Shown here in pieces: positions 43,913 through 54,849 of a DNA stretch of 64,000 bases; positions within the stretch are counted from its first letter, which is position 1; each line of letters begins with the position of its first letter. The notes beneath the pieces were generated by a model, which worked only from the letters and a program-made list of their open reading frames with translations, had not been told where the DNA came from and ran no database searches. This stretch comes from Paracyclopina nana (taxonomy: Eukaryota > Arthropoda > Copepoda > Cyclopoida > Cyclopettidae): NCBI GenBank assembly GCA_019096065.1, contig JAGUCH010000004.1, positions 372,001 to 436,000 on the forward strand, in the 5' to 3' direction. The position numbers were made by a program, and so were the translations under genes.

Positions 43913-44456
43913 ATGTGCCATTTTTATCCGTCACAATGACTCAGCCCCTTATTACAATCAATAAATTATATGTTATTTATAAATAAAAACTGAGTGAGAT
44001 TTATTTGGGTCATCCTTTAATGTTGGACTGTTAACAAATGAGCTATATTAAATATTAAAACCAGCCAATTTCAGGGCCTTTCTATTAATTGACAATATTG
44101 GTATTCTTGGAAATAGAAACTCAATCAACTTTGTCATACCCCATTCCTATCAGGGCAATATCTACATTATGCTCAGCATAATCTTTGGTAGTAAGATTGA
44201 ATTCAAAAGAGCATACTTCCATCAACTCATTTCTCATAACATTGACATTTATTGGGTTTGCAACTTCCTCAGCAGACAGCTTTCTTATTGAAGTCAGGCA
44301 TTTTGTACCATTCACTCCCTACAACAATGGGGATACAATATCAGCAATCTGAAGAGGCAAAATCACTATCAGAAATCAATTGCCAGAAATCACATGCAGC
44401 ATACTTTGCCAAAGGGAATGTGTATTAATTGTCAATACAATTAGGCAAGTATTTTC
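43913..44456. other. Spacer with one possible minus-strand terminal exon
   Basis: After the aminopeptidase 3' UTR, the minus strand 44321-44121 is open for 66 codons and ends in a stop. It is preceded by a good 3' splice site (ttgttgtag, 44331-44323). The peptide ('TKCLTSIRKLSAEEVANPIN', 'CSFEFNLTTKDYAEHNVDIA') is not one I recognise, and I could find no upstream exon. It may be a fragment of another gene. Confidence 0.3.
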
Positions 44457-46840
44457 ATGGTACAAAGTTCCACTACTGTACACTTGGACTGCAAAACACT
44501 TCCTTACACACACTTAAAGGAAAAGGCCATTAATAACCATGTAACAAATGTATTAAGATACACATGGAAGCATATAGTATTGCCAAATATGAGTAGAGGG
44601 AAAGAACAGCAGACTGGGCCTTCTTTTGCTGACTTTTGTGAACAAGTCAGCCTTCATGGGTGGAATTTCTTTGTGTACAGCAAGTTCAAGCCATTGCATG
44701 TGGCCTTTTGGGCAGTGGTGATTGCTGCTTCATTCATCAGTGGCATTTATGTCATTGCAAACCATGTCAGGGGTAAAGATTTCTACTTGTCACTGAAGCT
44801 ATTCGAAAGCAGCAAAAATTCTTTTCGCTTACAGAATTCACATTGTCAACTGTATCTTACAATCTGGAGTCTCCAACTATACCATTGGATGATGTCTACT
44901 TCCCATCTGTGGTCATTTGTAACATGAACTCATTGAGAAGATCATTCATTCACTCTCTGATGACTGACCCAATCATCAAACAGCTCATAACTTTCAGAGA
45001 CTTGTGGACCCTAATTGATGAGGTTTACATTGATGGTGGCAAAGATAAATTCACAGCCAAGGAGCAGCTAGTCATCAACAGTAACAAAAATAGAGCCATA
45101 AAAGTTAAAATAAGAATCACAGAGTCTATTTTTAAAGGGATTTTTGAGAGTGAAGTCTATGATCAATTGTATTTGGAATTCATCAATGCAACAACTTTCA
45201 ATCCAAACAGTCTGAGAAATTATACAAATGTCAAGGAAGTCTTTTATGTTCATGCCATGAAAGAATTGACGCCTGAAGAGAGATTCAGCATGACCAAGAA
45301 GAAAGCCTTCATCAATGAAATTGCATCACAATTCAGGCCTCAGGAAGTCATACTCAGCATGAAGTTCAATGGGTACGGAATTAATCATGATGGGGGAGGT
45401 TTCACGACAGACATCAGTGAAACTTGTCATTGGCTGACCCCCTTTGTTCTGGAGCCAGTCAACGGATATGATCTAACGTATAAAGAATACCAACTTATTT
45501 TTAATTCAAATACTGACATACGCTTATTTTCTGCAGTAAAATGAAACCATTTGCAAGGAATGGGCTGAACAATGGCCTACAACTGCTTTTGGATGCCGAA
45601 TCTTATGACTATGCCTCATCAAAATCTGCGGGTGAAGGCTTCGCATTGAGCATTTTGTACCAATTGGACATCCCAATCATGAAGCATACAGGGATAGTCA
45701 TAGAAGCAGGACAAGCAAGCCAAATTGCTGTAACTCCAACATTAATCAACACAACTTCAGAGGTGAAAAGGAGATTCATTCCAACTGATCGCCAATGCTA
45801 TTTTGAGGATGAAATTGAATTGCAACACTTCCCGCCCAAAAACAGCTTCAGGTTTTTAAATCAAGTTATCAAATTGGTCTTGTTTTAAGGTGTATCGGCT
45901 TTAGGTATGAAATGTCCAATTGTTTATTTGAGGCAACTTTGCAAGAAATCAGAAGGATTTGCAAATGTGTGCCCAATTATTTTGCAAAGATATTACCAGC
46001 CATGGCTATTTGTTCTGGTGAGTCAAAACAATGCATGAATGAACTAAGGCAATTAATGGGGGATAATAGAACCATTATAGACAAAGGAGTGTCAAAGGTA
46101 AAACACTCTTAATGAAAAGCAGCTATACAAATAGAAATAATCAATCTCAATTTTGAAGACTTGCCTTGCCAATTGTGTGGACCAAAAATACTCAGCCCAA
46201 GTGACTCAAGCTTCATATCCAAATCAGCAATCCTTTGTGCAAAGCCAAGATTTCTGCATTGTCCTGCTCAAACTGGTTAGATCTTGCAGGGGTGACAGGG
46301 TGACCAGTCTGAACAAAAGATATCCAACTTTATGTAAAGAAATCTTCAATTATGCTCAAAATCAGCCATATGACAGCATCAAATGTCCATATTTTGATGA
46401 CTTGGATGAGGTAGAATAATAACAGTTCAATTTATAATTTATAATTTTTTTAATTTGGGTTGTAGGAGCAAAATTTCAGCTATGAGTTTCAAGCACTGGT
46501 TTCAAAGTATGCCAAGGAAAATATAGCCAAAGTGAGCATATTCTTGAGGGATCCCTATGTCCAAAGGACCATCAGAGAAGAGAAAATAACTGAAATTACC
46601 TTTGTGGGCACAGTGGGAGGCCTCTTAGGCCTTTTCCTTGGTTTCAGCTTCATTTCAGGAGTGGAAGTGTTTTATTTAACAAGCTTGAAGGTCTTCAGCA
46701 AATGTCAGTCATGCAATAGTAATAATACCAAAATCAACACCTTCTCTACTTCTACCAACTTGTCTGATGCATCCACCATGAAAGATATATCACTGATGCA
46801 ATCAAAACGCTTTATGCAAAGAGCACTGAACAAGTATTGA
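44457..46840 (+). CDS. DEG/ENaC (pickpocket-type) sodium channel subunit 1
   Basis: Six exons: 44457-44772, 44835-45477, 45537-45851, 45905-46097, 46159-46410 and 46466-46840 (697 aa; an in-frame ATG at 44589 is also possible and better matches the neighbour). DEG/ENaC subunits form trimeric amiloride-sensitive Na+ channels gated by ligands, acid or force. Visible are the pre-TM1 gating motif 'SLHGWNFF', TM1 ('AFWAVVIAASFISGIYVIA'), the 'FPSVVICNMNSLRRSF' palm strand, a Cys-rich extracellular domain ('NCLFEATLQEI', 'CANCVDQKY'-like), and TM2 with the family signature 'GLLGLFLGFSFISGVEVFY'. AATAAA begins directly after the stop (46841). It is the tandem paralogue of the gene at 47047. Confidence 0.9.
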
Positions 46841-47046
46841 AATAAAAAATTATTCTACCATGGGAAATCTGAGCTGTCATTGTTAATGGTTGTATTATAT
46901 CAGATACTAGCATGTTCCTTCATTATTATAAGAATCAATTAATTTCATTTGCCTTTCTTCTTACTTTCATTATATCAACTATGCCTTCTTGAGAATATTG
47001 AAAAACACTCAGTCAATATTATTAATGCCTCCATGCAACATTGAAA

Positions 47047-49192
47047 ATGGAGAAGGAAGGTTCCAAAATAAATTTTGCCACCTTCTGTCACATGACAAGT
47101 CTCCATGGCTGGAATTTCTTTTCATACAAAGTCAACTCTAACTTGTCCAAGGTTTTCTGGCTCATCACAATTGCTACTTCATTTCTGAGTGGATCTTACA
47201 TGATTACCACACAAATAAAAGGTGAAGTACTAGCAAGTTTAAATGAGTGTCAATTGTTGTGTGAAAATGATTTATTTCAGATTTCTTCAAGTCAACTGTG
47301 TCTTACAATCTGGAATCTCCAACTGTCACATTGGATGATGTTTTCTTCCCATCTGTGGTGGTTTGCAACATGAATCAATTGAGGAAATCATTTGTCCACT
47401 CTCTGATGAGAGATCCAGTTCTACAAAACCTGACTAATTATGATGAGCTTTTGCATTTTATCAACAGTCATTTCATCAGGGGTGTCAAACAAGACTTGTC
47501 TCCCAAGGAGACCATTGTAGCCAATAGGATATTTGAGTCTGAAGTTTACAATAATCTGTATGATGAATTTGTTCAAGCATCGACAAGCCAAGAGAAAATT
47601 GCTGACTTTTCAAATTTGGATGTGTATCATTGGCATTCCCTGCTTGACATGGATGAAAAGGAGAGACATGATCCAAAGTACAAGGTTGCCTACTTTTTGG
47701 AAATTGCCTCACAATTCAGGCCAAAGGAAGTGCTGTTACATTTGAATTTCAATGGAAAAGGAATCAATCATGATGGAGGAGGTTTCAGCACTGACATCAG
47801 CGAGACTTGTCATTGGCTCACACCTTTTGTTCTGGAGCCGGGAGATTTTAATGATCTAAGGTAGCTAACTTACTTTTAAGACTTTGCGACTATTTTAGAG
47901 CCTCTTTTTTGTTATTCAAAGAACTATGGTGACTTTTGCGAGAAATGGAGTAAATAATGGATTCCAACTTTTGTTGGATGCCGAGTCTTATGACTATGCC
48001 TCAACTCAATTGGGCAGTGAAGGATTCACGCTTGGGGTTTTGCACCAACTGGACATTCCAATAATGAAGAATACAGGCATCAACATAGAGACAGGACAGG
48101 CAAGCTATATTGTAGTTGTGCCAACTCTCATGAACACAACATTAGGAGCAAAACGAAGATTCACACCAATTCAAAGGCAATGCTACTTTGAGGATGAGAT
48201 TAGCCTAAAGCATTTCCCAGCAAGGAATAGTTTTCGGTACTTTTAAAAATAGCGCTTCAGCCTAAACATTCAGTATAAGTCAGTGTGTTCTGATGCAGGC
48301 ATGATATTTCAAATTGTTTGTTTGAGGCATCTTTGCAAGAAATTGAAAAGTGGTGTGGATGTGTTCCCAAATATTTCATTGATGTCATTCCTGATGTGCC
48401 TGTCTGCAGTGGAGAAACAATTCAATGCATGAATCAAATCAAGGGGAACATAGGAGAGTATAGGACCATAGATGACAATGGAGAAAAGAAGGTAGTTCCT
48501 ACTTAACTACCACATTAGTACACTCAAAATCAATTATCCTTTTGACAGGTTTGCTTGTCCAACTGTGTGGACCAACAAAATACAGTTATTGTATCACAGG
48601 CCACTTATCCAAACCAAAATAGTTTTGGCAAAAGTATCCACTTTTGCTACATAGCCAAAAAGTTGGTCAGATCATGCAATGGAGATAGGAGATTCAGCCT
48701 AGACATGGCTTATCCCAAACTTTGCAATGAAATTGACAATTACTATTCTGACATCAACCAAACTTTGATGGAAACAACAGAGTGCTCTACAACTTTTGGA
48801 ACCTTCAAGGTAAATTATATAACACTATTTTTCACTTGAATATACAGTTCAATTAGGAGCCAAACAATGAGCTGGAAAGGGAAATTGTGAAGTATGCTAG
48901 GCAGAATATTGCTCTGGTTAGCATTTTCCTCAAAGATCCATATGTCAAAAGATACTTGAGAGAGGAGAAGATATCTGAAATTGCTTTTGTTGGAACAGTT
49001 GGAGGCCTTCTGGGGCTGTTTTTGGGCTTCAGCTTCATTTCTGGCATTGAGATTCTTTATATTCTGTGTCTGAAACTATTCGGGGGGCATCCAACAGAAT
49101 TAGAAGACACCATGAAAGAGGGCAGCAAAGATGTCTTGTTTCACAAAAGAACCGAGGCAAAATTCAAACCAACACACTCTAAAAAATATTGA
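47047..49192 (+). CDS. DEG/ENaC (pickpocket-type) sodium channel subunit 2
   Basis: Six exons: 47047-47221, 47281-47860, 47922-48236, 48299-48491, 48549-48809 and 48857-49192 (619 aa). Intron positions and phases equal those of the upstream gene, so this is a tandem duplicate. It has the same layout: 'SLHGWNFF', TM1, 'FPSVVVCNMNQLRKSF', the shared 'GKGINHDGGGFSTDISETCH' block and TM2 'GLLGLFLGFSFISGIEIL'. The region between the palm strand and that block is shorter and more diverged than in subunit 1, the part expected to set ligand response. Start ATG 47047 is the first in frame. Confidence 0.9.
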
Positions 49193-49689
49193 ATCTAAGC
49201 CTCCATATGTTGAACTCTTACCTTACTTTAGCAGCAGATTCAGTCATTCCTCCTCGCTTTGACATTCATTTATGGAATTCTTCAACACTTGCACTTAAAT
49301 GATGCACAACTCACTAAAAAACTTGACTGAATTGAAAAAGTTGGGCGAGAACTGAGACGCAATAAACTGAATGAAGTTAGCTAAGTCAGCTTTGAGCGCT
49401 TCAACTGGTTTGTCAAAAGAAATGCTCTATTTTTTTTAAGGCACCTTGCACAAATCAGAAAGCAGACAAACCGACCAAATTTGCCGGATTCTCATAAAAT
49501 CTACGTTCATTTTGCATGAGACTTTCCAAATTCATTGCATAACATCATTTTGTTCCAAATTAAGCAAGTTTCAAGCCAATTTCACGCGAAATATGTTTGC
49601 TCGAGTCAAATCGATCCGCTTTGTTTACGTTACGTTACGCCGCAACGTTTTGACAGAAAAATCGCGGCCGAAAATTAGAAAATGAAAAC
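49193..49689. other. Spacer with HTATSF1 promoter
   Basis: 3' UTR of DEG/ENaC 2 and the HTATSF1 promoter region. There is no TATA box near the gene. A three-codon upstream ORF (ATG 49682, 'atgaaaacatga') overlaps the HTATSF1 start codon at 49690 and could tune its translation. Confidence 0.5.
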
Positions 49690-51189
49690 ATGAGTGAGCA
49701 TCAGTACACAACAGATCCAGAAACGGGAGATTTGATGTATGAAGATCCCGCGTCGAAAACTCAGTTCATTTGGGACAAGGCCAAAAATTCGTGGAAGCCT
49801 CGCGTTGATGGCGGCAAAGACTATGATTTCGACGGTGAAACCTACTTGCACACAGACTCCCAAGGCAACAAGCACAAATGGGATTTGGAGGCAAAACAAT
49901 GGGTGAAAATGTAAGCTATTCCCAATTTTAAAAAGACATTTCCTAAGACTACATTTTTCAGCTCTGTTGAGGAGACTGCCAAGGCTGCTCCAGAGGAGGA
50001 AGAGTCTGAAGAAGAGTCTGAAGAGGATGACAACACCACCGACGAGCAGAGGAAGGCGAGAATGTACCGAAAGCGAAAAGCTCAGCCCGGTTTCGGCCTT
50101 GAGGAGAAGAGCTACTTCACTGATCCGGAATCGGGCATGAAACTGTACAAAGATCCCAACGATGGCATGACGTACGAGTGGGACGAGAGCAAGAAAGCCT
50201 GGTTTCCCCGGATCAACGAGGACTTTTTGGCCCAGTACCAAATGAACTACGGCTTCACCAAGGATGGCATCGCTGAGCCGACCAAGCCTGAAGAGCCGAA
50301 AGGCGAGACCTCGGCTGATCAGGGCAAAGTAGAGGCCAAAAAGGCCAAGTCCACTCAACAGCAACAGGAAAAGGCTCAGTGGTTCGAGGAGGACAGCCAA
50401 AAGTCGAGGAAAGTCTATGTGAGTGGGCTGCCAGATGGCAAACCCGAAGATTGGGACGAAGACGCCTTTGCCAAGTACATGTCCAAGTGTGGAGTGGTCG
50501 ACATTGACGTGAGGACCAACCAGCCCAAGGTGAAGTTGTACAAGGACCACGATGGGTCGTTCAAAGGCGATGGCCTTTGCACCTATGTGAAGGTGGAATC
50601 TGTCGAGCTGGCCTTGACCATCATCGATGGGGCTTCGATCAACCCTGGCCAAGTGATCAAAGTGGAGCGGGCCAAATTCGAGCTCAAGGGAGACTATGAT
50701 CCCAAGCTGAAGCCCAAGAAGCTGAGCAAAAAGGAACTTGAGCGAAAGATGAAACGAAAGGAGAAAATGTTGGCCTGGGAGCCAGACAAGTTGAGGGGGG
50801 AACGGTCGAAGAAGGACAAAGTGGTTGTCATCGAAAATGTCTTTGACCCCAGAGACTTTGACGAGAATGCAGCAATGATCCTGGAGTGTTCGCAAAGGCT
50901 GAGGGATCATTGCTCCAAGATGGGATCGGTCAAGAAAGTGGTGGTTTACGACAAGCATCCTCAAGGCGTGTGCCAGGTTTTCTTTGGATCTCCAGAGGAG
51001 GCTGACAGTGCCATTCCAATGCTGGATGGCAGGCTGTTTTCCAAGCATAAAGTGCCCATGAAGGCATACACCTGGGACGGCAAGACCAAGTACAAAATCA
51101 ACGAGACTGAGGAAGAAGAAAAAGAGCGACTGGCCAATTGGGAAAAGTTCCTCAAAGACTCGGAGAAGGAAGAACATGACAATGAGTAA
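49690..51189 (+). CDS. HTATSF1: HTATSF1 / Tat-SF1 homologue, U2 snRNP factor
   Basis: Exons 49690-49910 and 49962-51189, phase 2, 482 aa. Tat-SF1 (yeast Cus2) binds SF3B1 and loads U2 snRNP onto branch sites. The N-terminus has 'YTTDPETGDLMYEDPASKTQ' and a second similar 'YFTDPESGMKLYKDPNDGMT' (OCRE/WW-like aromatic repeats). RRM1 follows ('KVYVSGLPD', 'GLCTYVKVESVELAL'), then a basic linker ('LSKKELERKMKRKEKMLAWE') and the UHM-type RRM2 ('VVVIENVFDPRDFDENA', 'GVCQVFFGSPEEADSAIPML', with a 'GRLFSKHKV' loop like the UHM R-x-F). The long acidic tail of the human protein is missing. The 3' end is tandemly copied downstream. Confidence 0.93.
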
Positions 51190-51229
51190 AAGATATTTCC
51201 TGGTGTAACAAATATGCTGCATCTGTCTT

Positions 51230-52054
51230 GATTTCACAACATCCTTAGCTTTTGCTGACTTAGAGAGTGGAAATTTCACTCAATAAAGCCAGTCAGAGGC
51301 TTGTTTTCGCAAGAGCCAACATTTTCTTCTTGGTGACACTTATTTCTGCATCATCTTTAAGGCTGGCTCCAACTAACTTTGCATATTTACAGTCAGTACC
51401 CTTGATGTCCGCAAGGAGGCAAGGCCAAGAAAAAAACCATGAAACTGATCAAGAAGATGGGGATACAGATTCACCAATTAGCCAACCAGAGGCTTGTTTT
51501 TGCAAGACTCAACATTTCCTTCTTAGTGACAGTTATTATTACATCATCACTATGGTTGGTTCCAACAAATGTTGCATTAATACAGACAGTACCCATGAAA
51601 GCATAAGCTAGTTTCCCAGCCTTCATGTGCCCAAGAAGGCAAGGCCAAGAAAAAACCTATGAAACTAGTACAAGAAGATGGGAATACAGATTCGCCAATT
51701 AGGAAAAGATCCTCGAGGACTCAGAGCAGGAGGAGCATGACTATGAGTAAAAGATTTATAAGTGGTGTAACAAATATGCTGAATCTGTCTCGATTTCACG
51801 ACATCCTTTGCTTATGCTGAATTTGTGGTAGAAAATCTCACTAAATGAAGCAAACCAGAGGCTTGTTTTTGCGAGACCCAACATTTTCTTCTTGGTGACA
51901 GTTATTCATGCATCAACACAAAGGTTGCCGCCAACTCTTTTTTCTGAGCAAATGCAGAACCCATGACTGCAAATGCCTGGCATCATAAAGATCGATTCCC
52001 CAAGTGGGAAATGATCCTCAATGACAATCAAGGAGGAAGATAAAAATATTTATA
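51230..52054. repeat. Tandem copies of the HTATSF1/unknown-gene 3' junction
   Basis: Three or so mutated partial copies. Blocks like 'gtggaaatttcactcaataaagccag' plus 'ttcttcttggtgacacttat' recur at about 51266, 51480 and 51835; the original is the minus-strand gene's 3' coding end at 52120-52200. A copy of the HTATSF1 C-terminal codons and 3' UTR (51697-51800, 'ggaaaagatcctcgaggact') matches 51139-51240. None keeps an open frame, so they are decayed duplicates. Confidence 0.8.
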
Positions 52055-53524
52055 CTATTGATGCAACAGAAAGGCTGAATCAGTCTCGATTTCACGACAT
52101 CCTTTGCTCTTGCTAAATTTGAGGGTGGAAATTTCACTCAATAAAGCCAGCTTGAGGCTTGGCTTAGAAAGCCCAGACATTTTCCTCTTGCTGACACTTA
52201 TTTGTATGTCATCACTGAGGTTGTTTCTTAGCCTCTGCACAAAAGCCTTCATGGGCTGAATTTCATCCGCATAAAGGTCAATCCTGTACGTAAAGTCATT
52301 CACTTGGAACAGTACACATATCAATGACAAAGACTCGTCCAGAAACACATTCGCACAGTCAGACTTTTGAAGGCTACACAAGTTGACAGGTGTCGTGATG
52401 TCAATTGACCTTTCCAGAATTGAGTGGACTTCAATCGTCTTTTTCACGTCACTGAGGATCATTTTGAGCGGGACTCGTTCACTTTGGGCACAACTTTGCA
52501 TATTTCCCAGCATGCTTTGAGGCAGCTTCTGGAGGTGAATTCTGTCCTTGGCTGAGAACTGCAAACTCAATTGAAACGAAAGGTCAAACACTTCGCTCAC
52601 TTCAATGGCAAACACGAGTGATTCTGAAGGGGACAGGTTGTCAGCCTTGGCAGGATCTTCACTCGACAAGCCTAGCCCATCCAAAACACAATCAGCAATC
52701 TGCTGCTTGACCATTTGGCCGAGATCCAAATTCTTGACTGATTTGACTTTTGTTGTGCCACCAGCTCTAAAGTTGCAAATGAGCAATTTTACATTGCTAG
52801 CATCGAACCTTGACTGGACCTTGAGCATCAATTCAGCTTTACGTTGCTCCGGATCAAAATGCCCTTTGAGTTCAATCACATCAAGCTCCATTCTTTCGAT
52901 TTTTTCAAAGGCCTCGTCGTTGAACAGAGTCACAAGCAAGTCTTTCTCCTTCACGAAAGAGCTTGAGTTGGTCAATTCTGAAATGGCCAAATCATACACT
53001 TGTTTCAGCCTTTGCACATCAGCTTTGGCAATGTCGACAGCCTTCTGGGCATCCAATCTTTGCTTTTCAATCACTGACGACACACCTGGATTGGGGCCAC
53101 GATTGACCTCATCGTTGAGTTTCAGCTTGGAAAAGTAGTCTTTGAGCTCAACATCTCCAGCAGCAGACACTTGCACTTTGAGAGCCTCATGCCCTTGCAC
53201 ATCTGTCACTTCCAGCACTCGATGCTCACAACTCTCGATAAACGCAAAGCTTTGACTGTACACCTCAAAGCCTTTCTCCTCCTTCACAAGCACAATCACA
53301 TATTCACTCAGCCCGTGCACAATTTTGATGTCACAGAACTGTTTGACATTGGCAATTTTCTTCTCGTTAACTATGGAGCTCCCATTGAGCTCGATTAAGA
53401 GTCCATTGTTCGACACACAAATGAGCTGACGTGGAATCACCTCAGCAACTAAATGGAAGCAGCCCTCATACTCTGAGGGAACTTGAGGCTTGGCAGTGCA
53501 CTCGAATCTCCCTATGACCTCCAT
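52055..53524 (-). CDS. Unknown protein with beta-rich N-terminus and central coiled coil
   Basis: A single exon encodes 489 aa. The start ATG (53524) lies inside the last codons of SPOUT1 on the same strand, overlapping by 13 bases. The N-terminal ~120 residues are short beta-strand-like segments ('RQLICVSNNGLLIELNGSSI'), residues about 150-190 form a helix/coiled coil ('DAQKAVDIAKADVQRLKQVY'), and the C-terminal half is mixed alpha/beta ending in a Lys/Ser-rich tail. I do not recognise the family. The layout could suit a beta-propeller-plus-coiled-coil scaffold. It is real coding sequence: a long frame with a balanced composition, and its 3' end was captured in the junction duplications. Co-transcription with SPOUT1 is likely. 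Confidence 0.75.
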   Translation of the reverse strand: MEVIGRFECTAKPQVPSEYEGCFHLVAEVIPRQLICVSNNGLLIELNGSSIVNEKKIANVKQFCDIKIVHGLSEYVIVLVKEEKGFEVYSQSFAFIESCEHRVLEVTDVQGHEALKVQVSAAGDVELKDYFSKLKLNDEVNRGPNPGVSSVIEKQRLDAQKAVDIAKADVQRLKQVYDLAISELTNSSSFVKEKDLLVTLFNDEAFEKIERMELDVIELKGHFDPEQRKAELMLKVQSRFDASNVKLLICNFRAGGTTKVKSVKNLDLGQMVKQQIADCVLDGLGLSSEDPAKADNLSPSESLVFAIEVSEVFDLSFQLSLQFSAKDRIHLQKLPQSMLGNMQSCAQSERVPLKMILSDVKKTIEVHSILERSIDITTPVNLCSLQKSDCANVFLDESLSLICVLFQVNDFTYRIDLYADEIQPMKAFVQRLRNNLSDDIQISVSKRKMSGLSKPSLKLALLSEISTLKFSKSKGCREIETDSAFLLHQ

Positions 53525-54625
53525 ATTTTGGGCCTCAAGGCCGAAAGTGTGACCAGAATGGCCTCCTCAGTCCTGATGGTTCTTGAGCCCTGGCCAGGAC
53601 AAGTGTTGAAGTAGAGATCAAATAACGGCTCTGGATCGAGCTCGCTCGTCTTGAGCTCTGGATCAGCTGCTAGAGCCACTTCCAGCCCTTTGACGCCGCC
53701 AAAGACAATGAGTAAATGCTCGAATTGGGGCAAATCTTGGGCGTCGTCAATGTTTTGGCCCCGCTCAGACGTGCCAATGGTCAAATCGTATCCCCCTTTA
53801 AACGGACACTTAGTAAAGACCTCAGACAGGGTGTGAGCCGATCTCACTGTGTAGCCCCAATAAAGGCCAGATTCCTCACGTGGAACGCTCGGAGCAACGA
53901 TTTGACCTTTGATGACCTTCTTCTGCTCCTCTTGGATTCTGATCGTCACTCTCACGCCGGGCTCAATTTCTTGGTCCAACTCGCACTCTTTGCCCAGGCC
54001 AATGTAGGCAAATTTGGACTTATTATCAGAGTCTTTTTTGATCACCACTCCCTCTCTGTACTCACATTCCTCAAAAGCCCTCAAGTGATGCGGCATGTCC
54101 GTTGGGTTGAGCACACCGGCATATTTAAGATCCTTTAGAAGAAAAACCACATTTTTAACGAGCATCATTATATAATCATGTCCTGATTACCTTGTGAATT
54201 GGGAAGAACTCCTTGCGCAAGTACTGAGGACACTCCAAAAACTGCAGTATATTGGCTAGTTGAAAGCTGCCCTCGGAAGCTTGCGACTCGTCGTTGAACA
54301 CGATGACTTCATCCACATTGAACACAGCCAAAGCACGTGCGACTTGGCCGGCCAAATACGTCCTCAGCTCGGCACTTTGGGCATTGTCCAAAATCGAGCC
54401 CGGAAGGGCCAAGCTGACCGTGAATCGACGGCCTTTTCGGCCAACAGCCTTCTGGGCGTCGAAGACGTTGTCAAACTTGATTTTCTTGGCCTTTTCGCCG
54501 CCCTCCTCAAACTCGGCAAACTTTCGCTTCTTCTCCAAATTGTCAATGAGCTTTTGCTGCTTGGCCTTCTTTTTCTCCTTCTTCCGCTTGATGACTTTAC
54601 CAACATCAACGTTCTCCGTTTCCAT
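53512..54625 (-). CDS. SPOUT1: SPOUT1 (C9orf114), SPOUT-fold methyltransferase
   Basis: Exons 54625-54191 and 54132-53512, phase 0, 351 aa. SPOUT1/CENP-32 is a trefoil-knot RNA methyltransferase needed for spindle and kinetochore association. It has a basic N-terminal NLS-like stretch ('KRKKEKKKAKQQKLI'), then 'RFTVSLALPGSILDNAQSAE', 'VDEVIVFND' and 'FLECPQYLRKEFFPIHK'. Exon 2 continues 'LKYAGVLNPTDMPHHLR', 'YREGVVIKK', an OB-like insert, 'YDLTIGTSERGQ', 'HLLIVFGGVKGLEVA' (the SAM-binding knot), and 'CPGQGSRTIRTEEAILVTLS'. Length and motif order match human SPOUT1 (376 aa). The CDS end overlaps the next start by 13 bases. Confidence 0.93.
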
Positions 54626-54849
54626 GCTAAATCAGATCTCGAATTTCTCCAGTTGCATGCGTTCCGCGTTGATTTGTTTATCACCATTCAATTTCGCGAA
54701 TTTTCTCGACAAAACAAAGTTACCAGATCTTATATTATGAAAACAGCTGCTGATTTGGCGGAATTCAAGACCAAATGATTTTTTTTTCGTTAAATTACCT
54801 GGCGTTAAAAGAGACCTTCTGAAAAGGTAAACAAATTGCCCTATCAAGT

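Noticed and set aside
44121..44321. A real minus-strand gene at the aminopeptidase/DEG-ENaC boundary
   Set aside because: A good acceptor site and a 66-codon frame exist, but no upstream exon or family match, so it is listed only as a possible exon.
49675..51279. A 534-codon open frame on the minus strand
   Set aside because: It is antisense to HTATSF1, whose sense protein matches a known family. The antisense product is Leu/Phe-rich with no recognisable domain, as expected from the complement of Lys/Glu-rich codons.
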